DNA from: Davidsoniella eucalypti
Lineage: Eukaryota; Ascomycota; Sordariomycetes; Microascales; Ceratocystidaceae
Assembly (NCBI GenBank): GCA_004009845.1
Contig: RMBW01000003.1
Coordinates: 744,001 to 808,000, forward strand
Length of the DNA: 64,000 bases
Reading direction: 5' to 3'
Part shown: piece after piece, positions 46,601-57,461 of the stretch
How the letters are laid out: each line of letters opens with the position of its first letter
Numbering within the stretch: the stretch's first letter is position 1
The notes under the pieces: generated by a model
Seen by the model: only the letters and a program-made list of their open reading frames with translations
What the model was told of the DNA's origin: nothing
Databases searched by the model: none
Position numbers and translations under genes: made by a program

Positions 46601-47682
46601 AATCTATTTTATGCTTATAGAGAGATGTGCTCCAGCCTTGTTTGTTCTCGAATCTCCTTCTTCGTTTCGCGTATTTATCTACAGGTTGTGTTTATCTAGT
46701 GCCGCATTTCCCGAGCCATTTCTGGTCTTGTCTGACTTTGTCTGTCTGCAGAGAAATGCAAGACCCAAGGACTAGTTCCCCATATTACTGGTCTCGCCTC
46801 TTTCGTTAGCCCTTTTGGTTTTTGGGGCTGGCTCTGGCTGGCTTTGGCTGGCCTTGGTCCTTCCAGGCCTTCGTTTTCCCGTCCTCCGTCTGGGGGCCAT
46901 ATCCATCTATTATCTATTATTCCTGTTCCCTGGGTTTGGCCACCAAGGGCCCAAGCTGTACTTTTTCCCTTTTTCTCTCTACTTCTCTCGCTCTCAGAAG
47001 ACAGGCCGTTGCAATCGGCAGTCGTCGTAGGATACGCTGCAATATCATCGACTGGGGAGGAACAGACTCTCTTGCTCCGATCTGCCTGGTACGGGCCTGA
47101 TCTCTCTTGCTTTAATATTGTTCTTTTTGCGACTGTCCATGCAAGCCAGTACTGAGAAACTTGTTTGGGCCCGGGGCCTGCTTAGCCTGATATGGCAACC
47201 TGGGCGCTACGTGAGAAAATAGAAAATACCTGATCTCCATCCGAGCAGAAACCCGGACTCGAATAAAGTTACTGACCTCCCCCCTCCCAGAACCAAAAGC
47301 CTGTCTTTTGCCTTATCGAACGAGCTTGTTCTTGTTTGGTCTGACTGGAAATCAAAGAAAGAAAAAGAAAAGAAAAAGTCAAAGAACTCCAACATACAAT
47401 AGTGCGGCTAGAGCCGATAGTCTACAACTAACCAGTCTCACCTTCTTCTCTGTTCTTTTATTCATTCTCATTCTCATTTTCTGCTGTGCATTCTAGATTT
47501 CTCCTCCTCGCCTATTCGTTCCGCCTTTCTCTTCCTTTCTTATATTTCTTCAGCCAAGTTTCTATATTCTACTTTTCTCTTTGGTTGAATTCCGGCGTCC
47601 TTCCCATCGCGCCGCCCCCAATAAGCATCCCGTCAGCTATACCAGAACTATACCATACCCTTTCAACCCCCCAAAAAACAGA
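43640..47682. other. 4 kb spacer between HET-C and the RING gene
   Basis: Short frames on both strands (for example 44572-44814, 46039-46326 and 46455-46775) lack recognisable domains and splice-joined partners. Pyrimidine-rich stretches increase toward 47440-47580, as expected for the promoter and leader of the RING gene. No RNA gene or element recognised. Confidence 0.5.
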
Positions 47683-50606
47683 ACGCTTCTGTCCCTTCTC
47701 GCCTTCTTGTTTTTGTTCTTGCCGCTCGCACCGCCTATAACCCGAGGATGCATTTCCTCCAATGACACCCAGAGTGCGATAGAATATGTGTGAGTAAAGC
47801 TCTTTTGTACACTCAACAAGACTCCTGCAGGTGCATGCCATGTCGTCTATTTACAGTTCCGCCTGGACAGCTTGGCTCAGCCTAGTTTAGTTCAGAACAT
47901 AGCTTGGCTTGGCATCGACAGCCCGGCCGGGGAACTCTTTAAACGACTTGCTGCTGCTTTGCCTAGCCGCCCCTCTAGTCTTGGCCCTTCAAGCCTTGGC
48001 ATTCGCATATGGAAACTAACGTCTTACAGCGCTCGCCGCGATCCAAAATGTCGTGTACGTATAAGATAATGAGAACGAAAGAGAAAAAAAAAAGTCTTTC
48101 TTCCGCCGATATCCCTCGCAACCTACACCTGTTCTAGAAAAATAAGAGGAAACATGTGTCTACTGTCTGCCTTTGAAGTATAAATAAGTCTTGGAAGTGT
48201 CGCTATGTATACACAATCCGTTTGCCTGATACAGACTTAGACACACTGAGACTCTATCATCACAAGTCTTGTTGTCCCGCCTTCTCGCATAGAATTGCAC
48301 CGATCTATCCTACTCGCACCACGCCATCGCTATCGTCTCTCATATTCACAGTTTCGTCTGCACCTACTTGCTTCAGACTTGCCTTGACCTGCTTACGCAG
48401 CATGCTAACTCAACGTTAAATGTGATACAGGCTCTTATTCAGTAACCCTGCCTGGTCCGGATCAGGTAACTCTGCGTCCACCATTATACGGAATATCACA
48501 GCCCTCTCCGTGAGTTCATGCACTGCAAACTGCTCTTCTGCTACTGCCGCGAGTGCTAATGTAACCGATACCCAGAGCCAAATCGCATATGGATCCAACT
48601 ACAACCTGAATCTCACTACCATATCCACGAATGAAGCCTCCACCACTAGCGGAACCCTCCAAGGCCTTCTATACGTTCCCGACCTTGCCACAACCCACCC
48701 GTGCTATAAAAGCCAGCACGAAGACCCGGTGTACCTGCCATCGAATGTCACCAAAAAGGCAGACCTGCCTCCAGCAAACTACAAGATCATTGCTATTGCG
48801 CCTTGGTACAACGATAGCTGTACCCGGGCATATCTCGACGCCGTGCGCTACGATTCTATCCAGGGCTTCATATTCTACCGCCCTGACAAAGATGTCGAAT
48901 ATGATCCACTAAAGTCTCACGATGCCTCCCTCTGGACTTTAGACGGGGGTAACAAGAGCTGGCCTAAGAAATACCGCTTTCCCATATACGCAGTGCCGCA
49001 TGACTCGGGGAAGTCGATGATAACCGCTTTGTCCGACTATTCCGGCTCTATCGATAGTGTCCCTTACAGTGACAACATCACCGAACTGTTCGGGCCAAAC
49101 GACCAAGATTATGTACGCGTCTGGACCCAGATGCATGTCACAGACGACCGCGAGGGCCCAACGCTGTGGATGTACTTCATTATTGTCATTGTATCGTTGC
49201 TTGTTGTGATCTCCGGAGTGTCATTTCTCATGCACTGGATCCAGCGGAGCCGCCGAAAGCGTCTCGAACGCCGTGCCAGAGACGGCAGAGTCGATCTCGA
49301 AGCCATGGGTATTGCTAGACTGCGAGTTCCAATGTCTCATATAAAAGAAACCTTGCCGCTTTTCACATATTGCTACGATCCTGAGATCATGACCCCACCA
49401 GCTTCCCCCGTCTCGAGTACACCGTCAGCACGAACACGTCGACTATCACGACCCGACAAGACCATCTCAGAGGTTGTCTCAACCTCAGCTAGCGGCACAG
49501 CTACCCATAGAAGCACTGACGGCTCGGATTACACAACAGTTGGCACAAACTATCAGCCCCGTTGCCAGATCTGCGACGTCGCATTTGAAAATCGGGTATC
49601 CATCATACGCCAACTTCCGTGCTACCACATCTTTCACGCTGAGTGTATCGAAGAGTTTCTCGGCCATGTCAGCTCGCTATGTCCGCTCTGTCGCCAGTCG
49701 ATGTTACCCAAGGGCTATTGCCCGCCAATAACCAACAGCATGGTACATCGTGAGCGGCGTATACATAAATTACGAGGCCACGTCATGGTGGATGATGATG
49801 AATCGAAGAGTAGTCACTTGCCGTACATTGGAAAGGTCTGGAAGCATTTTGCGCTGCGTGTATCGGATAATATTCTGATGCGGTCAACAAGAGATTATAA
49901 TTCGCAGACTCGACCTGGTAACCCCACGGTACCGCAGATGACTCGGGCTCCGTCAGTATCATCAAAGTTTAGATCAGTGCGTGGTGGTCACACACCTCAA
50001 AAGACACAATCAACACTGCCGATATCGACACAGGCCTTACCACAGCCGCAGGTGACACCGGCAATCGCCAATGAGACCATCCACGAGGGTGTTGCCACGA
50101 CCAGTCTCACATTGCAGGCCGATACTACAGCCGACAAACGTGTTGCTACTTGTACAACTCCGCCTCCAATAGCAGCGCCGCAACCAAGTGCAGGAATTTT
50201 CACACGCGACACCACGACTAATGCGTTTGCCAGCTTACCGTTGGCACCTACTCCGACCTCGGTCTCCGGCAATGATAAGAAGCGTCGCTGGCGATTCAAT
50301 AGACAGGTTGTCTTGGCCAGTCCATCGCCCGAAGATGTACAAAAGGTGGCTGCTACAGGAGGCCCCGGGTTGGTGCAAGTTGAAGGGCGTAAGAGTCCGG
50401 GAACGATACGACGACAGCAGGTGCGACAATACGCACAGGTGTTGCTCGAGCAAGAGAGCCGCGAACAACACGGGCGTCCATTCTGTGAGTATCTCGTGTT
50501 CTGTCTTCTTGGCAATAGTGATTGGTAAACTAAATACTAATCTTTACCTCTTTGTGTCTATCTAGGGCGACGAGCTGCAACAAAAATGTTCCCTACTCTC
50601 GGGTAA
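47683..50606 (+). CDS. PA-TM-RING-H2 transmembrane ubiquitin ligase; first exon lacks an ATG
   Basis: Likely E3 ubiquitin ligase of endosome/vacuole membranes. Modelled exons: 47683-47792, 48431-50484 and 50566-50606. Exon 1 encodes a strong signal-peptide core (TLLSLLAFLFLFLPLAPP) ending at a GTGAGT donor in the right phase, but no ATG exists in its frame; an ACG at 47683 with A at -3 is one candidate start, an upstream exon another. The luminal part holds many N-glycosylation sequons and a protease-associated-like block (APWYNDSCTRAYLDAV...GFIFYRP), then one TM helix (YFIIVIVSLLVVISGVSFLM) and a RING-H2 C-x2-C-x15-C-x-H-x2-H-x2-C-x11-C-x2-C from about residue 415. The last intron (81 nt) has an ACTAAT branch site; retaining it gives a different 13-residue tail. 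The 638-nt first intron is unusually long and may hide an exon. Confidence 0.8.
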
Positions 50607-52115
50607 GACGAAGGGACTGTTATGATTACAACTACGTTATATTGAACATTTACTTGGATATATATCACAAGAGCATTTTTGGGTATGGATAGGCGTACTT
50701 TTTTGGTTTTTGTTTTTCTGCATTCATTCTGAGTTGCTACTACTAGAATATCTGGGAGGGAAGGGGACTTTTTAAATATTGTAAATCACTAGGACGGCAT
50801 CGGCATAGGGATAGGTTCTGGGAGCTTATTAGGATACGGCGTTTTATTTGTTTTGTTTTAATGGCTTCCCCTATGGGTTTCTTTGTATATCATCTATGTT
50901 ATATCTTGTCAATTCTATATCATCATGACCGTTTACTTCTTCATCATTTGAGCTTGAACTCAAATATGTTCATCGTTTGGTGATATAAAGCCCTAGTTGA
51001 TTATAACCCTAGTCACATGCTCTGTAAGTAGCTATGGTGGGGTGTCTTTTAGCGCCAAGAAGTCAAGCTTTATTAGAGCTTGTTGGTTAATCATTAGACA
51101 GTGATCAAAGTGCGGGGTGGGATCTCATCTACATAGTAAGTTCAAGCTTTTAAAATCATCGACTTGGATTTTATCAAGAGGATAAGTGATCAATTAAATT
51201 AAGGCATGTGGTTCGGATTATTCAGATTATGATGACGAGACTATACAAAAAAAAACATTCACGCGATCAGAGAAACTGCGACGAAAAGGACATGTGACTA
51301 CAAGATTATAGATGAGCATCGATAGGCTAAAAATAGTGATAACATGAATAAAGTAAGGGTTAAAAAGAAATATAAAGGCAGTTGGGCGGAACAGAAAGGG
51401 ATAAAAACAAAAAGATTCACACACTACATGTGAATATTCAAAGTCATCTATAGACTTGGCGAATAAGCGCTATTATCAAGGACAATGTGTTAAATATATT
51501 ATGGACAACTAGACAATATGTAGGAGCTCGACTTAGAGTTGGCAAAGATGTATCCCTGGATTAGGCAGGCGGCAGTTGATTTTGATGCTGGATAGAGCAT
51601 CTAGACAAAGATATCTGAAGACAAAAACCGTGCCTGTTTCTAGGCAAGACAATGGTAGTAGGGATTCTGATTAGAAGAAACAAAATATTCATCACTATTT
51701 TTTGTGTGTGTGAATACATCTGAAAATAAACTAAAACAAGGCTTCTTTCCCTTCCTGATGCCCGATAAACAAGATCCGCACATGCCATAAAATAAACTCG
51801 ACAGATTGGGTTATATGGAAAAAAAAAGAAAAACGCACTTATTTGTTGGCAGCCCAGAAACCAGCAAAGCCTGTGTTATCTTTCAATATTTCCCTGAAGA
51901 CTCCCTTTTTTTTTTGTTTCTCTTTTCCCTCTATCATCTCTTGGTTTTTTTTTTAATTTCAAAGTTTTGTCTCGGCATTAGAAATTCCAAGCCCAGTCAT
52001 CAAATCTATCGAATATCACCATTTGCCTGACGACTTATCATCTTCTCAACCATATCACCACCAACTTGACTAGTTACTCTCCGTGGCTTCAAACTCACCA
52101 TACAAAAAAGGCAAA
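50607..52115. other. 1.5 kb spacer
   Basis: 3' flank of the RING gene followed by AT-rich sequence (51170-51800) and a T-rich leader before 52116. No supported gene. Confidence 0.55.
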
Positions 52116-54143
52116 ATGGCAAAGCGCCGCAAGAATTCCGCGGCGGCCTCGACGACTGGCAATAACCAGAGTTCGCAGAAACGTAGTTCATCATCTAGTA
52201 TGGCATCGGCTGCGGTGATGGGCGAATCTTGGCGCCTAGTTGAGGGTGACAACGACAGTTTCGACGCTAACATTGTCGAGAGTCAGTTCAACTCGCCACA
52301 GAACAGCAACAGGCGACTATCGTCGTTCGACTCATCGACATCGCCGCAGTTTATGAGCCATCAGCAACTACGGCAGCAGCAAGCATTGCAGCCTGGCCAT
52401 AGCTTCTTATCCGAAGATGGCGGCAGCGGGAGCAATCTAGGCTCGTCATATGTCACGCGCGCAGACGGAGGAGGCAATCACGGCAATCAAAGCCAAGGGC
52501 GCAATAATAACAGCAGTAATAGTACGGGCTCGATTAGCTCTCAGCAGACCAACAGTTTCTCGGACAACGACCGGGTGCTTATGGCACCGCTACAACCAAG
52601 TCTTCCAGCTGCGCAACGCCGCAGAGTGTCCGGACGTCTAGGAAACACCGCAGCCGGTGATTTTGCACAGGAACAACAACTGATCATGCCGCGCATCGAT
52701 ATCGATCCTTGGACGGGCCAGGCCGTGGCTTCAGACAGAGCCACAAACTATGGCGGCATGCGGCGCCTACATACGTCAGAGATACGGGCGGACGACTACG
52801 CCCACAACAATGACGACTACAACGAGGACTACGAACGAAAGCAGAGAAATCAACAGCGACAGGGCCCGTCCGTCGTAGACCGCCTACACGACGCTCTCCC
52901 GGGTGCCGTCTTCGATACGCTGGCGTGGATACTAGGTGTCATCGGCCATGCTTTCCGCTTTGCACAGAAGCCGCTCGCCGTACTACTCGCCGTGTATCTC
53001 TTCAGCGGTGGCATCTACATACTACAACTGATGCTCACCCAAAGCCTACTAGCAGCATTCTCACCCCTATGCCGCGTACCAGGCATCAGTTCGTTCTCCA
53101 TCTGCGTCAGCCCATTCGCCAACTACCCAAGCAACGCAGCGGGCAGCGTAGAGTTCGACGGGCTGATCTCTGTGCAGAACAAGTTCGAGAAGGTATTAGA
53201 GAAGAGTTCAGACGGCGTCTCGCTGCCACTCGAGATGAAGCACTCGGAAAGTGCCGTGCGAGACCTACGCTCTCTCGTGCGGTACAGCGACCTGCCTGCA
53301 CGCGATGAGATCGTGTCACACTTTGACAGCTACATTAATACGGCGCGCACATCGGCACGTGACCTACAGTTATTCAACACACACGTCGGTACAGCCGTCG
53401 ACGCCGTCATCAGCATCAATCGCTGGACTTTACGGTTCCTAGATTCGGCGGCCTTGGCCGAGCACGAGATCACCGACGGAGGCGCTGAAGCCGTACAGCG
53501 TGGCGTAATAGCGCGCGTACTTTTACTGCCCATCGACCTGATCATCGGCGGGCCGCCGGCACGGCGTTTCTCGGAGAACTCGTTGTTGGATAAATATATC
53601 GAGCACACGGCGTTCGTATCGGACCGCATCACACGGCTAATCCTCGAAGCACAGTGTATTCTAGGCCTTTTATCACAGGCCGAAGACCACCTCTCTCTAA
53701 TCTACGCCGTAGCGAACCGCGAAGAGCGTGTCGTCACATCACAGCTAAACACGGTCAAGTGGACGCTAGGCACGCTAATGGGGCGCAACTCCGAGCGGGT
53801 TAGCGATCTCGAAGACCAGCTAGCTCTCTTGGGCCGCGTCGACGCTCAGCGCTCGCAGGCCGTGCGGCAGGTATCTGCGCTCATCGTCGAGTTGGAGAGC
53901 ATGCAGGCAGGCCTAGAGGATCTGCGGGAACGTGTAGCCGGGCCAGAGCTGGCGCAGCATACGTTGGGCGGCAGCAAGATTCCACTGCAGGTGCACATCG
54001 ACACCATCGAGAAGGGCGTCGAACGCCTGGACGCGGCAAGAGAACGTATCAAAAGCGCGGAGAATGAGCGGATAGATATGGCATTGGATCGTGGAGGAAG
54101 TAAGTTCCTGTCCATTGATGGTGGAAGTACATCAAGATATTAG
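52116..54143 (+). CDS. Unknown fungal single-pass membrane protein with helical C-terminal domain
   Basis: Single exon, 675 residues from the first ATG (52116, A at -3); the open frame extends upstream only from a GTG. The first ~265 residues are disordered: a basic start (MAKRRKNS), then Ser/Asn/Gln/Gly-rich sequence with poly-Q/N patches and an acidic, Tyr/Asp-rich patch. A hydrophobic region from about residue 270 to 312 (DTLAWILGVIGHAF, then PLAVLLAVYLFSGGIYILQLM) forms one or two membrane segments. The remaining ~360 residues are largely helical with heptad-like Leu/Val patterns (e.g. LEDQLALLGRVDAQRSQAV, and IVELESMQAGLEDLRERV), suggesting a lumenal or extracellular coiled-coil domain. 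I believe it is conserved in Pezizomycotina but do not know a function. A GTAAGT near 54100 could be a donor for a missed C-terminal exon. Confidence 0.85.
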   Translation: MAKRRKNSAAASTTGNNQSSQKRSSSSSMASAAVMGESWRLVEGDNDSFDANIVESQFNSPQNSNRRLSSFDSSTSPQFMSHQQLRQQQALQPGHSFLSEDGGSGSNLGSSYVTRADGGGNHGNQSQGRNNNSSNSTGSISSQQTNSFSDNDRVLMAPLQPSLPAAQRRRVSGRLGNTAAGDFAQEQQLIMPRIDIDPWTGQAVASDRATNYGGMRRLHTSEIRADDYAHNNDDYNEDYERKQRNQQRQGPSVVDRLHDALPGAVFDTLAWILGVIGHAFRFAQKPLAVLLAVYLFSGGIYILQLMLTQSLLAAFSPLCRVPGISSFSICVSPFANYPSNAAGSVEFDGLISVQNKFEKVLEKSSDGVSLPLEMKHSESAVRDLRSLVRYSDLPARDEIVSHFDSYINTARTSARDLQLFNTHVGTAVDAVISINRWTLRFLDSAALAEHEITDGGAEAVQRGVIARVLLLPIDLIIGGPPARRFSENSLLDKYIEHTAFVSDRITRLILEAQCILGLLSQAEDHLSLIYAVANREERVVTSQLNTVKWTLGTLMGRNSERVSDLEDQLALLGRVDAQRSQAVRQVSALIVELESMQAGLEDLRERVAGPELAQHTLGGSKIPLQVHIDTIEKGVERLDAARERIKSAENERIDMALDRGGSKFLSIDGGSTSRY

Positions 54144-54588
54144 AAGAGCAAAGTAGAAGACGGGGTAGAAGAATGAGACCAGAGGAAGGAATGTTGCTAT
54201 CAAGTCGCGATAGGTACGGCCAAACAAAGTCAACTCGAATATATATATGTCTATCACCGTGCGGCCGGGCCGGGCGTTTATCAATCGATCAATTCATGCC
54301 TTGTATCTTGGCGTATAAAAATCATACAGGGCTAGAAGTTAGTGATAGGTTTTTTTTTTCCTACAATAAAATATACTTAATTATTCACGGCTTACCTTCA
54401 ATTTACGTCGGTGATATTACCAGTATTTTCAGGTCCCTAAATCTTGAATCATAACCCTATCTCACATATTATATCAAGGCTTTTACATAACTGTGTACGC
54501 TCTATTTTACTTCTCACCCAACACACCGCCTACGGCAATAACACAACTCTGCAACTATTAGATCTCTCTCCCTGCTATATATCTCCCA
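54144..54588. other. 445-bp spacer
   Basis: AT-rich; contains the 3' flank of the upstream gene and a short promoter for the DUF7704-like gene with a TATATAT word at 54577-54583, within 15 bp of the ATG. No gene. Confidence 0.55.
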
Positions 54589-55089
54589 ATGTCCTCTCCA
54601 CCCACGGCCGACGCCTATCCGGTCATATTCCGGATTCTTCTAACGACGATCGAGCCCTTAACCGCGCTCAACGGCGCCTACCTCGCCTTCTTCCGACCCG
54701 CCCAACTCGCCGGCATGATGACGCGCCACTCGCCCTCCGCAATGACGGCCGCCTCTTCCGCCGGTTCGGCCTGGCTCTATCCGTGTCTAGCCGGCGCATG
54801 GCTATACTTTGCCGCCGTCGGAGCCATTGTTCTGCGCACGACACAGAGCGCCGATGTGCGCGTCTGGAAGGCCCTTTGCGCCGCCATGGTTGCTAGCGAT
54901 GTGCCGTTCACGCTGGGCTTGGTTCAGGCTGTGGGCGGCTGGTCAGCTTGGGCTGATGTGAGCCAGTGGAGTGTCGAGGAGGCGGGCTCGAATGCGATCA
55001 CGTTCGTTATGTTGGCGGTGCGGCTTTGTGTGATTTTTGGCGTCGGCTTGAAGGGCCCCGCAGAGAAGTTGAATAAGAAGACCGCTTAG
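54589..55089 (+). CDS. Small four-helix membrane protein (DUF7704-like)
   Basis: Single exon, 166 residues. Hydrophobic segments lie at about residues 12-35 (IFRILLTTIEPLTALNGAYLAFF), 62-81 (WLYPCLAGAWLYFAAVGAIV), 93-112 and 136-153, followed by a short basic tail (EKLNKKTA). The opening FRILLTTIEPLTALNGAYLAFF resembles the N-terminal signature of the DUF7704 family of fungal membrane proteins. No catalytic motif is apparent and no function is known. It lies 271 bp upstream of the mitochondrial ThrRS gene on the same strand; separate transcription is likely. Alternative: a member of a related small integral-membrane family. Confidence 0.83.
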   Translation: MSSPPTADAYPVIFRILLTTIEPLTALNGAYLAFFRPAQLAGMMTRHSPSAMTAASSAGSAWLYPCLAGAWLYFAAVGAIVLRTTQSADVRVWKALCAAMVASDVPFTLGLVQAVGGWSAWADVSQWSVEEAGSNAITFVMLAVRLCVIFGVGLKGPAEKLNKKTA

Positions 55090-55360
55090 AAGGGCTACAG
55101 GGTATAACTGGCTGAATTGGTGGGGTTAGCCCCGCCATGAGCCGCTGTATTATATCTTTGGTTGGCTAGATTTAGTGTACATCCAGTGCACAGCCCCTGT
55201 ATTTAGTTCCGACCAACTCATATATAGCACATAGGTCATCTGTAACTAACAGCACTAGAGTTTTCCACCAAATGTTCAATCAGCCTTGCTGAAATCTCAA
55301 ACATCGTCGGATTTCTGTGCAGCCTTCTCTTTGTGCATCTTCAGCCATTGACAGGTCACG

Positions 55361-56995
55361 ATGGTGCAATTCCGCCCCTTGACGCCGTTTCTTCGGCTTC
55401 CGCAAACACAGACGCAGATATGGAAAGTATCTCCGGTCCGTTCATTGTCGACAACTAACAGACTCTGCGAATCGTCAAGACCAAAGCACTATCGGCAACC
55501 ACCTTCCGACTCTACGGAACCGCCCGACCACCGTTCGATCGGCACGCGCCAGAATCTTTTTACCACGTCGCTATATAGTCCAGGCTCGCCACTATTCTTA
55601 CCAGCCGGTGCCACCATCTTCAACCGGCTCATCGAGTTCCTTCGCAAGCAGTATATCTATTATGGCTTCGATGAGGTCATCACGCCGACTATCTACAAGA
55701 AGACGCTGTGGCAAAAGTCCGGCCATTGGGATAACTATGCCGGAGACATGTATGCCGTGATGGGCCGCTCACAACAAAATCGCCCGGCCACAGCCGCCTT
55801 CGATGCCTTCGCCAAGGACCATGGCTGCAGCCATAATCACGTAGCCGCTGAGATCACCGAGATCGAAGATGAGGACTACGGCCTCAAGCCCATGAACTGC
55901 CCGGGTCACTGTCTCCTCTTCGCTGCCCAGGCCCGTAGTTACCGCCACCTTCCCATCCGCTTTGCCGACTTTAGTCCGCTACACCGCAACGAGGTGTCCG
56001 GTGCTCTATCGGGCCTAACGCGCGTGCGTCGCTTCCACCAAGACGATGGCCACATCTTCTGCCGGCCCATACAAGTCGAGGATGAGATCAGCAAGACGCT
56101 AGAGTTTGTGCGCGTCGTGTACAACGTACTGCGTCTCGGCTCTGGTGACGGTGCCAACAGCTTCCGCTTGGCCCTAAGCACACGACCCGATAAGTACATT
56201 GGCAGTGAGACTGAGTGGGATGCCGCTGAAGCTGCGCTGCGTCGTGCGCTGGACAAGTCGGAGTTGCCTTGGACGGTCAATGCCGGTGATGGCGCCTTCT
56301 ACGGCCCCAAGATTGACATCATCCTGCGTGATTCCGACGGTAAGGAGCACCAGACTGCTACCGTGCAACTCGACTTCCAACTGCCTAAGCGCTTCGGCCT
56401 TAACTATCAGGCGCCGGCTCCGGAATTGGAGGCTCGTGGCGAGTCAACCACTGACCCGGAGCTTCTCGGGGTCTTCGGCCCCGCGACGCCCGTCATGATC
56501 CACCGCGCCGTGCTGGGCTCCGTCGAGCGCATGATGGCTCTACTTATCGAGAACACCGGCGGTAAGTGGCCGTTCTGGTTAAACCCGCGCCAGGCCGTCA
56601 TCCTGACCGTCAAGGACACGCCCGAGATCCTAGCCTATGCCCAGAAGATCCGCGACATCCTCGAGGGCCACAACGAAACTGCGCGCCGTCTAGTCGCGAC
56701 TAACGGACTTCCTAAGCCCGGAAGTCCCGAGTCTTTGGCGTTTCGGCAACCAACTGGCATGAGCGTTGCAATTGACTCTCGCTCCGAAAGCGTCGGCAAG
56801 AAGGCCGGAGAAGCTCGGCAGAAAGGCTACGGCCTACTTATTACTGTCGGCGAGAAGGATATCCAGGACGGTGTGGTTTCTGTGGCAGGACCAAGTCTGC
56901 CCGCCGGCCCAGATGGAAAGATTCAGAACAGAGCAATCATGATGCCAGAGCAGCTACTAGAGCTGATGCGAGAGTTGGTGGCTACATTCCAGTAG
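55361..56995 (+). CDS. MST1: Threonyl-tRNA synthetase, mitochondrial
   Basis: Charges mitochondrial tRNA-Thr. Single exon, 544 residues. The N-terminus (about 1-35) is Arg/Ser-rich without acids, a mitochondrial presequence. There is no TGS or N2 editing domain, as in yeast Mst1, which separates it from the cytosolic enzyme. The class II core is complete: motif 1 region near residues 82-110, the zinc-ligand block MNCPGHC (178-184), motif 2 around RNEVSGALSGLTRVRRFHQDD, and motif 3 LGSVERMMALLIE. The anticodon-binding domain follows (from about residue 415). The C-terminal domain has an insertion rich in Gly/Pro (ATNGLPKPGSPES) relative to what I expect. The ATG at 55361 is the first of the frame and yields the presequence. 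Confidence 0.95.
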   Translation: MVQFRPLTPFLRLPQTQTQIWKVSPVRSLSTTNRLCESSRPKHYRQPPSDSTEPPDHRSIGTRQNLFTTSLYSPGSPLFLPAGATIFNRLIEFLRKQYIYYGFDEVITPTIYKKTLWQKSGHWDNYAGDMYAVMGRSQQNRPATAAFDAFAKDHGCSHNHVAAEITEIEDEDYGLKPMNCPGHCLLFAAQARSYRHLPIRFADFSPLHRNEVSGALSGLTRVRRFHQDDGHIFCRPIQVEDEISKTLEFVRVVYNVLRLGSGDGANSFRLALSTRPDKYIGSETEWDAAEAALRRALDKSELPWTVNAGDGAFYGPKIDIILRDSDGKEHQTATVQLDFQLPKRFGLNYQAPAPELEARGESTTDPELLGVFGPATPVMIHRAVLGSVERMMALLIENTGGKWPFWLNPRQAVILTVKDTPEILAYAQKIRDILEGHNETARRLVATNGLPKPGSPESLAFRQPTGMSVAIDSRSESVGKKAGEARQKGYGLLITVGEKDIQDGVVSVAGPSLPAGPDGKIQNRAIMMPEQLLELMRELVATFQ

Positions 56996-57461
56996 ACCGT
57001 GTAAAAAAAGATGAAGAAAAAACAGCCAATGTGTATATACATACATATGTGGCGATGGCCCCTGTACGAAGATGTAGCAAAAGCAGTAGCAATTGTAAAT
57101 TAGCAGTAGTCAGTAGTTGACGAATACAAGAACCAGAACCAAACACAAGGAACAGTATGAACAAAAAAGCACGTGATATTTCGCCCAAGTCAGCAGAAGT
57201 AGAGACCTGCCCTATGACGAACGCCATTAACAAGAGAGTAACAAAGAAGAAGAAGGGAAGGGAAAAAGAGCATGAAGAGAAGAATGGGAGAAGAGAGAAA
57301 GAAAGAATCAGGGCGCTATGGTGACTGCGCATCGTCAAAGTTCAGCGTTCGTCGCGGAACCAGTGACTTCTCGGCGTTTGCGATTGGTCTTTTGTTTTGA
57401 TAGAGCGAGACAGTTAGTTTGCGTACATCGACAACAGCTGGTTCTTTAGGTCTACGGTAAC
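56996..57461. other. Convergent spacer ThrRS / bHLH
   Basis: 466 bp between stop codons on opposite strands. The right part (57316-57388) contains a possible extra last exon of the bHLH gene, described under findings. A-rich sequence otherwise. Confidence 0.5.

Noticed and set aside
52083..52115. Upstream GTG start for the unknown membrane protein
   Set aside because: An ATG in good context follows 11 codons later; no reason to invoke a GTG start.
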